From Bacteroidota bacterium (GTDB taxonomy: Bacteria; Bacteroidota; Bacteroidia; JACCXN01): 51,131 nt of DNA. Shown here in pieces: positions 28,201 through 37,307 of the stretch (positions are counted from its first letter, which is position 1; the number at the start of each line of letters is the position of its first letter). Location of the stretch: NCBI GenBank assembly GCA_013696965.1, contig JACCXN010000025.1, forward strand, positions 1 to 51,131. Reading direction: 5' to 3'. A model generated the notes under the pieces. That model did no database searches. It had not been told where the DNA came from and saw only the letters and a program-made list of their open reading frames with translations. Made by a program: the position numbers and the translations under genes.

Positions 28201-31200
28201 AATGAAATGGCAAGATATTCTATTTCTGATCAAAATCCAGATTATCAACCTGAATCTTTAGATATCTGGGGTAATTATCAATATCAGGGAGCTGGAAGAA
28301 AAGCTTTATTGAAACCTTGGGTTTCTCAAGAAAATCGTGCACTGATTCAGGATAAATTTGATCCTGCTGCGTGGCAATTAAAACAAATTCAATTACCATC
28401 AGGAGGTGAAATTAACATTCAATATGAAGAAGGTGATTATTGTTTTGTACAGGATAGAGCTGCAATGGCTATGATTAGTCTTTTACCTGGTTCAGTTGAT
28501 AGCAATAAACCAAATGAAACAAAATATCTATTGAATCTTGCTGATGTTGGCTTAAATACTTTGTCTTCTGCAGAAAAAGTCCTATTAGTAAATAAATTAA
28601 GTGTTTATTTTGGATTATTGCCAGAAAAAAACAAGGATGAAAGGGAAAAAGTTTTTTTTAAATTCCTTTATGCCCTTAAGGGAAATAATCCTTCTTTGAA
28701 TAGTTGCAAATCTGATTATATTACAGGCTATACTGAAGTTAATACCATTGGTATTGATTCAGGAGGAAACATCTTTTTTAGCTTGGGGACCAAAAACGGA
28801 GGAAAAAAGAATGTTCCTAAATGGGTTGCTCATAGTTTCCTTGCTACCCAAAGAAATGGATTATTAAATAACAATGATTGCTTTGGGGAATTAGAAAATG
28901 TGGATCAGCAAATTCTCGAACAATATCATGTTGCTGTACAAAACGGAGATGATTTTGAAGATAGTTTTGATTCCGATTTTCGTAAAGATTTTGTAAGACC
29001 GGTACTTAAAAAATTAGCAAAAAAACAATTTAGTTACCCCACTCCTAAAGTTGATGATGTTGGAACTGTTAACTATCCATTATCCTATCTTCGAATTCCT
29101 TTACTTACGACAAATAAAAAAGGAGGCGGAATACGTGTAAAAAGAGTGTTGATGTTTGATAATGGAGTAAATACAGGAGATGTAACTGTTTATGGAACGG
29201 AATATACATACACTTTAGAAGATGGGCGAAGTAGTGGAGTTGCAACCAATGAACCAGGTAGTGAAGAAAATGCCCTTAAAACATTCCTGCCTCGTTTAAA
29301 ACAAAGCTTTGCATCTAAAGTAATTTCTGGATTAGATAGAAAACAATCAGAGGGTCCTTTAGGAGAATCTTTATTACCTAGCCCTTTAGTAAGTTATTCC
29401 CGTATAACAGTTCGAAATATTCATACCGGTAAAACTGGGACGGGTTTTAAAGTTGAAGAGTATTATACTGCTAAAGATTTCGCTTTCGACAGACTTTATG
29501 ATGAAGAAAGGTCAGAAATAGAAGGTAGAGGAGTGGAACATACAGAATTAAAAGACAATAGAAAAAAAGATAAAATTAATATTCCTTTAGGTCTATTTAA
29601 TTACTCTGTTCAAAAGTTATGGCTTGCACAAGGCTTTAGGTTTATTAATACCAATATGCATGGCCAATTAAGAAAAATGTCAAACTATGGTAATAGTGGT
29701 CAACTAAGTTCCTATTCCGAATACGAATATTATTTACCTGGTGAAAGAGTCCCAATGCTTATTTATAATAAGGATACTGAAACCTATAGCATAAATTATA
29801 CAAATCCTGGAAAAGAAGAACAGATAACAAGTTATATGAATTCATTTAGTGATATAAATATGAATTTATCACTCAATTTGGACCTTGTAGTATCTATTCT
29901 AACAACAGGAGCCACTGCCACTTTTGGTCTGTTTCCTTCCTTTACATATGCCGAAAATGAATTTAACACACACACTACCACAAAAGTGTTAAGGTATCCT
30001 GCAATTCAAAAAAGTGTAACTAACTATCAGGATGGAGTAGTAAACCATAGTGAGAATTTAGCTTTTAACCCTCATTCAGGTAAACCTGTTTTAACAAAAA
30101 CAACAGATGGATTTGACAGATTGCGACTTGAGCAACAAAACGCTAATCTTATCCAAAATGGATCCTATTATAATCTTGTAATTCCCGCTTCCTGGATTTA
30201 TGATGAAATGGGGCAAAAATCTAAAATATCAAATTCAGATTCAAGAACAAACCAATTGACTGAGGTGGCTGGAAATATAACATATTATGGCAAAAGTCCA
30301 TTTTTAAACATTTCTAATCTTTCATCAATACCTCCTAACCTTCATGGAGTAGTTAGTGCTACTGCACAATCATACAAAAAGGATTGGTTTGAAATTACTG
30401 GTAATGAAACTATAGATAATGAATATGGAATCACGAATAACATGAAGCTTGAATTGAATAAGAAGTGGCATTCAAGATCAAGCTATGTATTTAGAACCAA
30501 TGTTACTTCTTCTAATGGCTTAAATGATAGAATTTATACTGGTGGTTTATTTAATAATTTTACTATGTTTAAATGGGATTCTCTTCCAACAAACTCATCT
30601 AATCCATGGTTAATTTCCAGTGAAACTACAAAATATTCTCCTCATGGTTTACCACTTGAAGAAAGGAACATTCTTGACATTTATAGTTCTAACAAGTATG
30701 GTTATGGAGGCGTTTTAGTAACTGTTGCAGCTCAAAATGCTTCATATAATTCAGTTCAGTTTGAGGATTTTGAGAATTGTTCTATACCTAATGTTATAAT
30801 TGATACAATTGCCCATTCCGGAAATAAATCCTTGGTGTACAGTGCTTTGCCAGGACATCTATTTATAAATCCTGTACAAAAAGTAATACTTAATCAACAA
30901 TTAAAAACGAAAGGCGCATCTGTTAAAATTTGGGTTCAAAGTGCATTTTACTCACCTTCCAGTGTAAATTCGAACAATAACTTAAAGGTTGAAATAAATA
31001 ATGTATTAGAAAAGCCATTTACAAAAATTGCTCAAACAGGAGAATGGACATTGTATGAGGCTAAATTATCACAAAACGATTTTAACTCAATTCCTGTAAA
31101 CAGTATTCTTTCCCTTAAACTAAATTACACTATACAAAATAGTGAAATTGTTTATATGGATGATTTTAGGTTTCAGCCTCTTAATGCACAAGCAGTATGT

Positions 31201-31383
31201 TATGTTTATGATGTCGCTAGTCTTAAATTATTAACCCAGTTTGATGATCAGCATTTTGGATTGTATTATCAATATAATGATGAAGGTAAATTAGTACGCA
31301 ATCAAATTGAAACAGAACGTGGACTAAAAACCATTCAGGAAAAACAATACCATACACCCTTAATTCCAAGAAATTTACCATAA
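25273..31383 (+). CDS. Giant RHS-type secreted protein without core or tip
   Basis: The 2036-aa protein has a signal peptide (about 1-33). The segment after it, VNPFSGDFTYNLPVIKIPGPDGG, YPLSLSYHSGASSEEEASWVGFGWTLNAG and SVNRSLRGFPDD, is the hallmark start of a large Bacteroidetes family related to RHS/YD and SpvB-like proteins. The middle is beta-rich. The C-terminus (YYQYNDEGKLVRNQIETERGLKTIQEKQY) is a YD-type repeat. No RHS core or hypervariable tip is present, so by itself it is unlikely to deliver a toxin. It may form part of a shell or filament with the other RHS-like products of the operon. Spacing to its neighbours is 7 bp and 3 bp. Confidence 0.8.
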   Translation: MIKNKTLRKSIALFMLINFINQLFCPTLSFALNGGPNAPEFSSFEPVATTDMVNPFSGDFTYNLPVIKIPGPDGGGYPLSLSYHSGASSEEEASWVGFGWTLNAGSVNRSLRGFPDDYKNDTVTQYNKVRPNWSSAITVDGEIEKKSKDKQKKDSPKDSVSTVGLSLGLDHSLRYNNYQGFSPSTGFDVNIAGYGSVGANVSGGGITFSANVDVLNILNSSKKKNNSNNTSQETVDSETKKESFVNRSYKSSKAKTVGDFKNVGKAARDLAINKVSVYGTHSISNFSSNVSVARYKGVSYDWALNSKVDIGRSNYGIEFGHSGNYNIQANDPEFIGLACGFMYNPNIDNLLVSGGDKILSDHFVEKGNPYNKRDHFLGMPFSNSDSYFISGEGLGGGFQLFHKKLGHYYPNFLTSEQKLKKLALEFTVGFSVGKIVDLGIGFNFNVPGTGKHKVEISDWRAAGNPVCKKTPADFQFDPSDKGFFRFNNDLGGSVEYSINGNSDAVTAEVSEPGISSLVLPSSPSPQDFITAAFTLLGITEIPTIDFYGFGPGDTLNFPCVNIPQIIPATKHFYAELGNMGLRNIDSEDYSVGGSSFIDYNIFPITDENKRFEKDPGLKIISKNYDQAMKDGIAELSIHNESGLRYVYGLPVYARNERNFQIGTEKEGTVENNYLYYSPAANPVNLKFPLKNKTITGEAKNKPYATAYLLTQITTPDYVNVVNPNDATTNGLGPEDFGGWTKFGYRNAAFTNNLLASEWYQYRTPYSGLLYQKNSLSDSHDDIATVSTGEKQVYYMKAIETKTHVAFFITNQTLGTEFNNYLPLNMDPALKATIINSLNGSLDDRLDGLGALRFDSQGMDPASIKGNSANMNNDQKVEKLERIVLYAKSRFEKPIQTTHFEYNNSLVRNLPNSQEGNYPINPNSTKDYNKSGKLTLKKIWFEYEGVVQAKISPYVFKYIYRTDYTSGAASGNKYQHLNEMARYSISDQNPDYQPESLDIWGNYQYQGAGRKALLKPWVSQENRALIQDKFDPAAWQLKQIQLPSGGEINIQYEEGDYCFVQDRAAMAMISLLPGSVDSNKPNETKYLLNLADVGLNTLSSAEKVLLVNKLSVYFGLLPEKNKDEREKVFFKFLYALKGNNPSLNSCKSDYITGYTEVNTIGIDSGGNIFFSLGTKNGGKKNVPKWVAHSFLATQRNGLLNNNDCFGELENVDQQILEQYHVAVQNGDDFEDSFDSDFRKDFVRPVLKKLAKKQFSYPTPKVDDVGTVNYPLSYLRIPLLTTNKKGGGIRVKRVLMFDNGVNTGDVTVYGTEYTYTLEDGRSSGVATNEPGSEENALKTFLPRLKQSFASKVISGLDRKQSEGPLGESLLPSPLVSYSRITVRNIHTGKTGTGFKVEEYYTAKDFAFDRLYDEERSEIEGRGVEHTELKDNRKKDKINIPLGLFNYSVQKLWLAQGFRFINTNMHGQLRKMSNYGNSGQLSSYSEYEYYLPGERVPMLIYNKDTETYSINYTNPGKEEQITSYMNSFSDINMNLSLNLDLVVSILTTGATATFGLFPSFTYAENEFNTHTTTKVLRYPAIQKSVTNYQDGVVNHSENLAFNPHSGKPVLTKTTDGFDRLRLEQQNANLIQNGSYYNLVIPASWIYDEMGQKSKISNSDSRTNQLTEVAGNITYYGKSPFLNISNLSSIPPNLHGVVSATAQSYKKDWFEITGNETIDNEYGITNNMKLELNKKWHSRSSYVFRTNVTSSNGLNDRIYTGGLFNNFTMFKWDSLPTNSSNPWLISSETTKYSPHGLPLEERNILDIYSSNKYGYGGVLVTVAAQNASYNSVQFEDFENCSIPNVIIDTIAHSGNKSLVYSALPGHLFINPVQKVILNQQLKTKGASVKIWVQSAFYSPSSVNSNNNLKVEINNVLEKPFTKIAQTGEWTLYEAKLSQNDFNSIPVNSILSLKLNYTIQNSEIVYMDDFRFQPLNAQAVCYVYDVASLKLLTQFDDQHFGLYYQYNDEGKLVRNQIETERGLKTIQEKQYHTPLIPRNLP

Positions 31384-31386
31384 AGG

Positions 31387-32112
31387 ATGAAAATAATTAT
31401 TCTAACAATTTTTTCTTGTTTCTTTTCAAATCTCACTGCACAAAGTGTTTCAAACCTTTGTATTCAAAGAGTAAAGGAATTTAATAAAATTAATGATTCA
31501 AGGGTATTGCCTGAAAAAAGTGTCTTTTATGTCAATTACAATCAAAAAATTACAATGTGGGATAAAAATACTCCCTCGGTTAGTACAGATGTAAAGGTAT
31601 GGGCAAATAAGTATAGAATTAAATATATTACTAATGATATAGAAGTATACCAGGATAATCGAGATGTATTTATGATTATACATTCTAAAAAGAAAGTAAT
31701 CTGGGGACAATCAGAAATGAAAGAAGGAAATGAAGCAATTAATCAGATTACCAAAATCACTGCTTTAAAGGACACCTTATTTAGTTTATCCACAATAATA
31801 AAATGTGAAACTATTAAGAAAGAAAATATGGAATTACTCAGAATGATTCTAAAATTTAATGGAGAAGCCAGGGAACAATTAAGTATTGATCAAATGGAAT
31901 ATAATTACGACAATAAAACAGGTAATGTCGTAAGTGTTATTACTGATTTTGTTTCTTCTCATGAAGTGAAAAGAATGGAGGTCCATTATTTGAAAAATGA
32001 GAATGACTACAAAGGAGTTAAATTAGATAGGCCAGTGAGTGAAAAAATAGTAGGAAAGGACAATTTATTGCTTCCTTATTATAAGTATTATCAATTGATT
32101 GACAACCGGTAA
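31387..32112 (+). CDS. Secreted protein of unknown function
   Basis: The 241-aa protein starts with a signal peptide (MKIIILTIFSCFFSNLTAQ). The mature part is made of alternating strands and short charged turns (KVWANKYRIKYITNDIEVYQDNRDVFMII, MEYNYDNKTGNVVSVITDFVSSHEVKRMEVHYL). This could be an open beta-barrel like the LolA fold, but I see no diagnostic motif. It lies between two RHS-type giants, 3 and 11 bp away, so it is co-expressed with them and is probably a periplasmic or surface partner. Confidence 0.7.
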   Translation: MKIIILTIFSCFFSNLTAQSVSNLCIQRVKEFNKINDSRVLPEKSVFYVNYNQKITMWDKNTPSVSTDVKVWANKYRIKYITNDIEVYQDNRDVFMIIHSKKKVIWGQSEMKEGNEAINQITKITALKDTLFSLSTIIKCETIKKENMELLRMILKFNGEAREQLSIDQMEYNYDNKTGNVVSVITDFVSSHEVKRMEVHYLKNENDYKGVKLDRPVSEKIVGKDNLLLPYYKYYQLIDNR

Positions 32113-32123
32113 ACCTAAAGGTA

Positions 32124-35100
32124 ATGATAAAAAAAGAGATTAAAAAAATTGTTTTTGGATTTAATTTACTGTTTTATATGCTTATGAATTTTTCATTTGC
32201 ACAACAGTCCGTATTTGAGCATTCTGTTATTGGTACGGCAAATATGACTGGAGTAGACATTGTAGTAAAAACTCCTTATTATCCTGATTCAACTCAAACC
32301 CCAGGAACATCTCCAGCTTTTAACATAAAACCATTAAATACAAAGATAAAATCAGCAAAAATATATGTTTTGTTAAATCTTGGAGCTGATTATAATTTGG
32401 GAGAACATGAATTTTCTTTACCTGTAGATTTTTCTTTAATTGGTGTTAATTCGTCCAATGGAATAATAGTACCTACAATTCATAAAAATTTATTAATTAA
32501 CGAGGACACACCAGAAACTATATTTGTTTATGATTTTTCAAATGATGTTGAACAAATTAGAGAATTTGTTTTTACAGTTACACCACCCACTGGTTCATTT
32601 CCCACTAATTCCACTATAAATACTATTATACAAGATTCAGCAAGATTGAAATTTTATTATGAAATTGACTATGGGGTCGATGTTAGAACGCTCACTGGAG
32701 TGCCAGCACCATTAATAAATAATTCAAATCCAATTTTCTACACTAGAGTTCACACATTCGATTGGAGTTCCACGCCCTATAACTTTCCTAATTATGAATT
32801 TGAATTATTGCGCCTGCACAACAGTTCAGTGGCGAATTTGAGTGACCAAAATATTATTACTGCTAAATTAGATTGGAGTAAAGCATTAAAAATTGAAACG
32901 CAAAGCAGTTCAAAACAGATTAAGATTGCTGTAACAGAGGGAACAGGATTTTATATTTGGAGGGTGCGTGCAATAGGGAGCTTTTATGAAGGGAGCATTG
33001 CAAATTTCCAAAATTTTGGGCAGTGGAGTTCAGCTCCACCTACAGGAACCATTTTGAATTTAAATAAAAATGCTGATGTAACAGGTGGTAGTTCTTCTCT
33101 CTGCTATTTTACTGACCCAGATGATAATATAAACTGGATATACAACAGAGTTTTTACAGAAGGAAACAGAATAAGTGAAAATATAAGCTATGCAAATGGT
33201 CTATCACAAATTATCCAGTCTCAGGCTCGAATTCAATCTAAAGAAAGTACGATCGTTTCACAATCTATTATTGATTATAGTGGAAGGCCCGCTTTATCAA
33301 CTTTACCTGTACCTGTTATCGAATCTGAAATGTATAAGTTCAAATCAGGTTTTGTAAAAAATTCCTCAGGGGAAACATATACAGCAAAGGATTTTGAAAA
33401 TTTTGATGTTAATGGTCGTAATATCAATTCACCAGTAGATTCTTCCTTAACCACATCAGATTATTTTTATTATTCTGATAACAACACTGATCTTAATATT
33501 CCTTCCGCAAATGGTTATCCATTTTCCAGAACCTTGTTTTACAATGATGGTTCAGGAAGAGTTAAGGAACAATCTGGGCCTGGAAAAATACATTCGATGG
33601 GGTCACAAATTGATGGCAAAGGCCGAACAGTAAGAACCTATTACGGAACACCTTCTAATGATGAGTTATTGAGAGTTTTTGGCGATGAAGCACCTATTGA
33701 AACAAGCGTGTTTAAAACAATAACTGTAGATGCAAACAATACAGAATCAGTGGTCTATACTTCAAAAGAAGGAAATGTTATTGCAACCTGCCTTGTCAAA
33801 AACAGCCCGAATAATTTAAATCCTTTATCCTCTGAACCTGAAAATTATGAAGGATACACGGTTAATAATCAAACAACTGTAAATGTACCTGCAGAAAATG
33901 GCTTTATAAGCACAAAAAGGCTTTCTTTTTCTTCGATAACAAAAGTTGATATTTCATACCGTATGGAATGTGAAAACCTTCCTTTATGTCCCGTTTCAGA
34001 CTCTGATTGCAATTATATTGTTGAACTGTTTATTCACAATATCAGTGAAAATTATTCTTATACAAGCGGACAAATGTCTTTACCATCCTGTGATGGATTG
34101 TACCGCACTATCAGTTCAATTAATTGGTATCCAATTTCAGGTGCTCCAACTTTAGCTTTAGAATCCTCAAGTGGGAAACCTCTTTTAGAACCAGGAAATT
34201 ATATTATAGAAAAAAGGATATTCACTTCAACCGATGCACAGGCTTCAATCGCAGGATCAAGTATGGAAAAAGTACAAAAAGCAATTAAACCCTTGGTTAA
34301 TTTAGTATTAGGGATGCTTGAAATTGTTAATGATGAAAATGGACTAATTGGTTTTTACGAAAATATCAATACTTTAAGTGCTAATATTGCTACAGATAAG
34401 CAATCTCCGAATCCTGGGCTTTATTATACAATTCCAGGTTTGGACAGTATGCTTAGAAGCCCTGATGATTCAATTAGTTTTGATCAGCCCTATGATCCTT
34501 TAGCTTTAACCCCGACAAGACCCAATTTTCTAAACATTAAAGCAGGTTGTTGCAACAGCATGAAAATTCCTGTAAGATATACCCCATTAATTAGCTGTTT
34601 TGAACCCTCTGAATTAGTTACCTACTATAACGATAATTGGCAAGAACTTGATAATGGATATCTTTTGGATTTTGAAGGCTATGCCAAAGCAAGGCTAGGA
34701 TTGAGTTTAAATAGTATGGATACAATGTTTAAAGGATACAATCTATTAGATAATGAATTCAACTTCATGATTTACCATATGCTTGTTGATGAGTATAATA
34801 TTGAGGATCGTAATGACTCTACATTAATTGTCAATAAGCGCCAATATGATTGTGAGAGACTTTGGGCTTGCTGGATAAATGTTGTAAGTCAATTTGAAAG
34901 TGCTCAATTGTTAAACATGGATCCCCAAACTGATAACCACAATGTAGCTAAAGGCGCAGATGATTCTATGGATGAAGGAGGTTCTACAGAAGATAGTCCT
35001 GAAAGCACTGTTAACAATGAATCCGATAAAAATGCTAAAGAGTCCCCTGGAATTGCTCAATGGTTATTGGATTGGATAACCGCAAAAAAATTAAGGAAGG

Positions 35101-36206
35101 AATTACGAAAAGATCGTTCAGGCGCAGGTGATTCCGAATCGCCTCAAAATGCCTTTGTTGCAAATTTGCCAAAATTATTCCTTGAATGCGCAGGTTATCA
35201 ATTTGCTCAAATTCTTGATACAAATGGCATTCCTACCTTTTATCCGGATGATGCAATTCATTATGTTAAAAATAAACCGGTAACTGTAAATTCTGGTTTA
35301 GTTAATTTTGGAAAACCTACCTTTCCTTATATTATTGATCCAAAATATGCTTTTAAATATTTTGTTTATACTCAAGCAGATATTGTAAATCCTTCTGCTT
35401 CAACAAACGGAAATTTTCCTGCATACATTGATCTCGAATTCAGTCATTGCTTTGTTGAACCACCCTCTGATTTATGTATTAAACCAGCTTGTGCATCACG
35501 TACCCATTTGAATTGGTCGGGAGCAGAAAGACATAATTTTTACCTGGATAATGTAGGTTATATGCCTGTTCCTCAAACAGAATTTGAAGATTTAAGTTAC
35601 GATTGCCCTACTCCACAAAATTATTTAGGAATTTTTGATACTTTATTTATAAACTGCAATACAACTTGCGAAAGCCGCAGAGATGGTTTTAGAAATGGGA
35701 TCATAAAAATGTTTCTGGAAAATTGTTACCAAATTGGAGGATGTGCTACTGACACTAATAATATAGTAACAGATACTGATATAGAAAAAATTGTAGATGC
35801 AATTGTTGGTGATTGTATTGGACAATGCGATACTATTAAAATCCGTGTAAGTGCTACTGTGGGATCTTATTCTCCATTGGAGGAAGACTTTAACAATCCA
35901 AATTCTGCAACTACAGCATATCCTAAGGAATATTTGAGAAATTGTAAAATTTTTAGTGGCTCAGGTTATGAAGAAGTTTCCTATTGTGATGTACTTCTGC
36001 TCCCAAAATGCGAAAGAGAAAGAATAACTCAGATTCAAAGTTGGAATTTTATACCAGACCTGCCTCAAATTGATAAAAAATGTGAACATAAATCTGATGA
36101 AGCTGTATGGTGGGGAAATCTTGCAGATCCTTGCACTTTTCAATCTCCCTCAAGTCCTAATGCCCCCTTTTCCAAAGTTTATGAAGTAAATGTAATAACA
36201 CCTTAA
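32124..36206 (+). CDS. Large secreted RHS-associated protein
   Basis: The 1360-aa protein has a signal peptide (about 1-27, ending SFAQQ) and N-terminal FN3-like strands (about 200-300, GTGFYIWRVRAIG). From about residue 380 it has YD/RHS-like sequence: IDYSGRPALSTLPVPV, YPFSRTLFYNDGSGRVKEQSGPG and DGKGRTVRTYYGTPSNDELLRVFG. This is the usual N-terminal part of Bacteroidetes RHS polymers. The rest is long, cysteine-containing and mostly unrecognised (CESRRDGFRNGI.., CxxGQCDTIKI). No RHS core is present. Together with the 2036-aa and 2816-aa products it looks like a split RHS assembly. Confidence 0.75.
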   Translation: MIKKEIKKIVFGFNLLFYMLMNFSFAQQSVFEHSVIGTANMTGVDIVVKTPYYPDSTQTPGTSPAFNIKPLNTKIKSAKIYVLLNLGADYNLGEHEFSLPVDFSLIGVNSSNGIIVPTIHKNLLINEDTPETIFVYDFSNDVEQIREFVFTVTPPTGSFPTNSTINTIIQDSARLKFYYEIDYGVDVRTLTGVPAPLINNSNPIFYTRVHTFDWSSTPYNFPNYEFELLRLHNSSVANLSDQNIITAKLDWSKALKIETQSSSKQIKIAVTEGTGFYIWRVRAIGSFYEGSIANFQNFGQWSSAPPTGTILNLNKNADVTGGSSSLCYFTDPDDNINWIYNRVFTEGNRISENISYANGLSQIIQSQARIQSKESTIVSQSIIDYSGRPALSTLPVPVIESEMYKFKSGFVKNSSGETYTAKDFENFDVNGRNINSPVDSSLTTSDYFYYSDNNTDLNIPSANGYPFSRTLFYNDGSGRVKEQSGPGKIHSMGSQIDGKGRTVRTYYGTPSNDELLRVFGDEAPIETSVFKTITVDANNTESVVYTSKEGNVIATCLVKNSPNNLNPLSSEPENYEGYTVNNQTTVNVPAENGFISTKRLSFSSITKVDISYRMECENLPLCPVSDSDCNYIVELFIHNISENYSYTSGQMSLPSCDGLYRTISSINWYPISGAPTLALESSSGKPLLEPGNYIIEKRIFTSTDAQASIAGSSMEKVQKAIKPLVNLVLGMLEIVNDENGLIGFYENINTLSANIATDKQSPNPGLYYTIPGLDSMLRSPDDSISFDQPYDPLALTPTRPNFLNIKAGCCNSMKIPVRYTPLISCFEPSELVTYYNDNWQELDNGYLLDFEGYAKARLGLSLNSMDTMFKGYNLLDNEFNFMIYHMLVDEYNIEDRNDSTLIVNKRQYDCERLWACWINVVSQFESAQLLNMDPQTDNHNVAKGADDSMDEGGSTEDSPESTVNNESDKNAKESPGIAQWLLDWITAKKLRKELRKDRSGAGDSESPQNAFVANLPKLFLECAGYQFAQILDTNGIPTFYPDDAIHYVKNKPVTVNSGLVNFGKPTFPYIIDPKYAFKYFVYTQADIVNPSASTNGNFPAYIDLEFSHCFVEPPSDLCIKPACASRTHLNWSGAERHNFYLDNVGYMPVPQTEFEDLSYDCPTPQNYLGIFDTLFINCNTTCESRRDGFRNGIIKMFLENCYQIGGCATDTNNIVTDTDIEKIVDAIVGDCIGQCDTIKIRVSATVGSYSPLEEDFNNPNSATTAYPKEYLRNCKIFSGSGYEEVSYCDVLLLPKCERERITQIQSWNFIPDLPQIDKKCEHKSDEAVWWGNLADPCTFQSPSSPNAPFSKVYEVNVITP

Positions 36207-36240
36207 CCATTTAATTAACCTGTTTATAAAATTAAAAAAA

Positions 36241-37224
36241 ATGAAAAATCGCACTAAAATTAAAACAATTAATAGATATAGTTTTTTTCTTGCTCTCGCA
36301 TTTACTTTTTTTGTTTTAAATATTAAGGTATTTGGGCAGGTAAATACGACTGGGGGAGTATCTTTGGTACAGGGTGATAATCCTCCTCATGTATCTGCAA
36401 TGCTGGATATAATTTCAAGCAATAAGGGAGTTTTATTGCCTCGTTTAACTACATCTCAACGTATGGCAATAACCCCTCTTGAAGAAGGCTTGTTGGTGTA
36501 TGACCTTACTAAACAAGCTTTTTATTATGTAGATCAAGCCTCATGCTGGAGAGAAATGGAAAATCATAAGACTGGAACATTAACATGTGATGAATCATCC
36601 GGCAAGGTTCCTGTAGGTGGAATTATTTCATTTTTCCCAATGAATCCAAATGATATTACTAATCTTTTTGATGGTACTGGTTTAGGACATGCCAAGTATG
36701 ATGGTTGGGCAATTTGTAATGGCAATAATTATACTCCTGATTTACAAGGTAGTTTTATTGTTGGAGTAGGCCAAAAGCTTCCTGCTTCTAATGGAGAACT
36801 GGAAAATACAAATTATCAATTTACTAATCAGGGAGGTTTAAATAAATATACGCTTAAATCGAATGAATCTGGCTCACCTGCCCATAAACATCAAGTGACT
36901 GCTTCAATAGCACCAGGGGCAACAATGAATTATGATGGATTTACAGAAGACGATGGAAGTCATTTTCATAATATTGAGGTTAGGCAAAAGGGATCTCAAA
37001 CTGGAATTCATAATACTGGTTTTCGTAGAGGACCAATTAAACCAGGAGATGTTAAAACTGCAACAGCTGGTATTCATAAGCATGCAATTAAAATTACTGG
37101 AAATGTTAATTTATCTGGTCAAATTAATGGCGATACAGAAAACAGTTCAGGCGCAGATGCAACTGCTGCTCATGAAAACAGACCGCCTTTTTATGCATTA
37201 TACTATATCATGAGAATCAAATAA
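36241..37224 (+). CDS. Secreted phage tail-collar-like (microcystin-dependent-protein-like) protein
   Basis: The 327-aa protein has a signal peptide (ending near VFGQ), then a segment common in Bacteroidetes surface proteins (ALLDI-type: SAMLDIISSNKGVLLPRLTTSQRMAI). The C-terminal 200 residues resemble the tail-collar/short-tail-fibre domain: VPVGGIISFFPMN, YDGWAICNGNNYTPDLQGSFIVGVG, three HxH motifs (HKH, HFH, HKH) and the closing HENRPPFYALYYIMRIK. In phage fibres such HxH motifs bind metal and knit a trimer that touches the host surface. Between two RHS-type genes it could be a receptor-binding fibre. It starts 34 bp after the previous stop. Confidence 0.85.
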   Translation: MKNRTKIKTINRYSFFLALAFTFFVLNIKVFGQVNTTGGVSLVQGDNPPHVSAMLDIISSNKGVLLPRLTTSQRMAITPLEEGLLVYDLTKQAFYYVDQASCWREMENHKTGTLTCDESSGKVPVGGIISFFPMNPNDITNLFDGTGLGHAKYDGWAICNGNNYTPDLQGSFIVGVGQKLPASNGELENTNYQFTNQGGLNKYTLKSNESGSPAHKHQVTASIAPGATMNYDGFTEDDGSHFHNIEVRQKGSQTGIHNTGFRRGPIKPGDVKTATAGIHKHAIKITGNVNLSGQINGDTENSSGADATAAHENRPPFYALYYIMRIK

Positions 37225-37250
37225 TAAATACATTAGTTTTAGTATTTATT
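37223..37250 (+). terminator. AT-rich hairpin after the collar gene
   Basis: A 9-bp inverted repeat (AATAAATAC / GTATTTATT) with a 10-nt loop starts at the stop codon of the collar gene and is followed by TTCAATTTG. The stem is all A/T but for one C-G pair, so it is weak. It may partly end transcription before the 2816-aa RHS gene, or it may be chance. Confidence 0.3.
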
Positions 37251-37307
37251 TCAATTTGTATACACTTTTTTACAGAATTAGTCTAATACGCACACAGTGA
37301 AAAACGC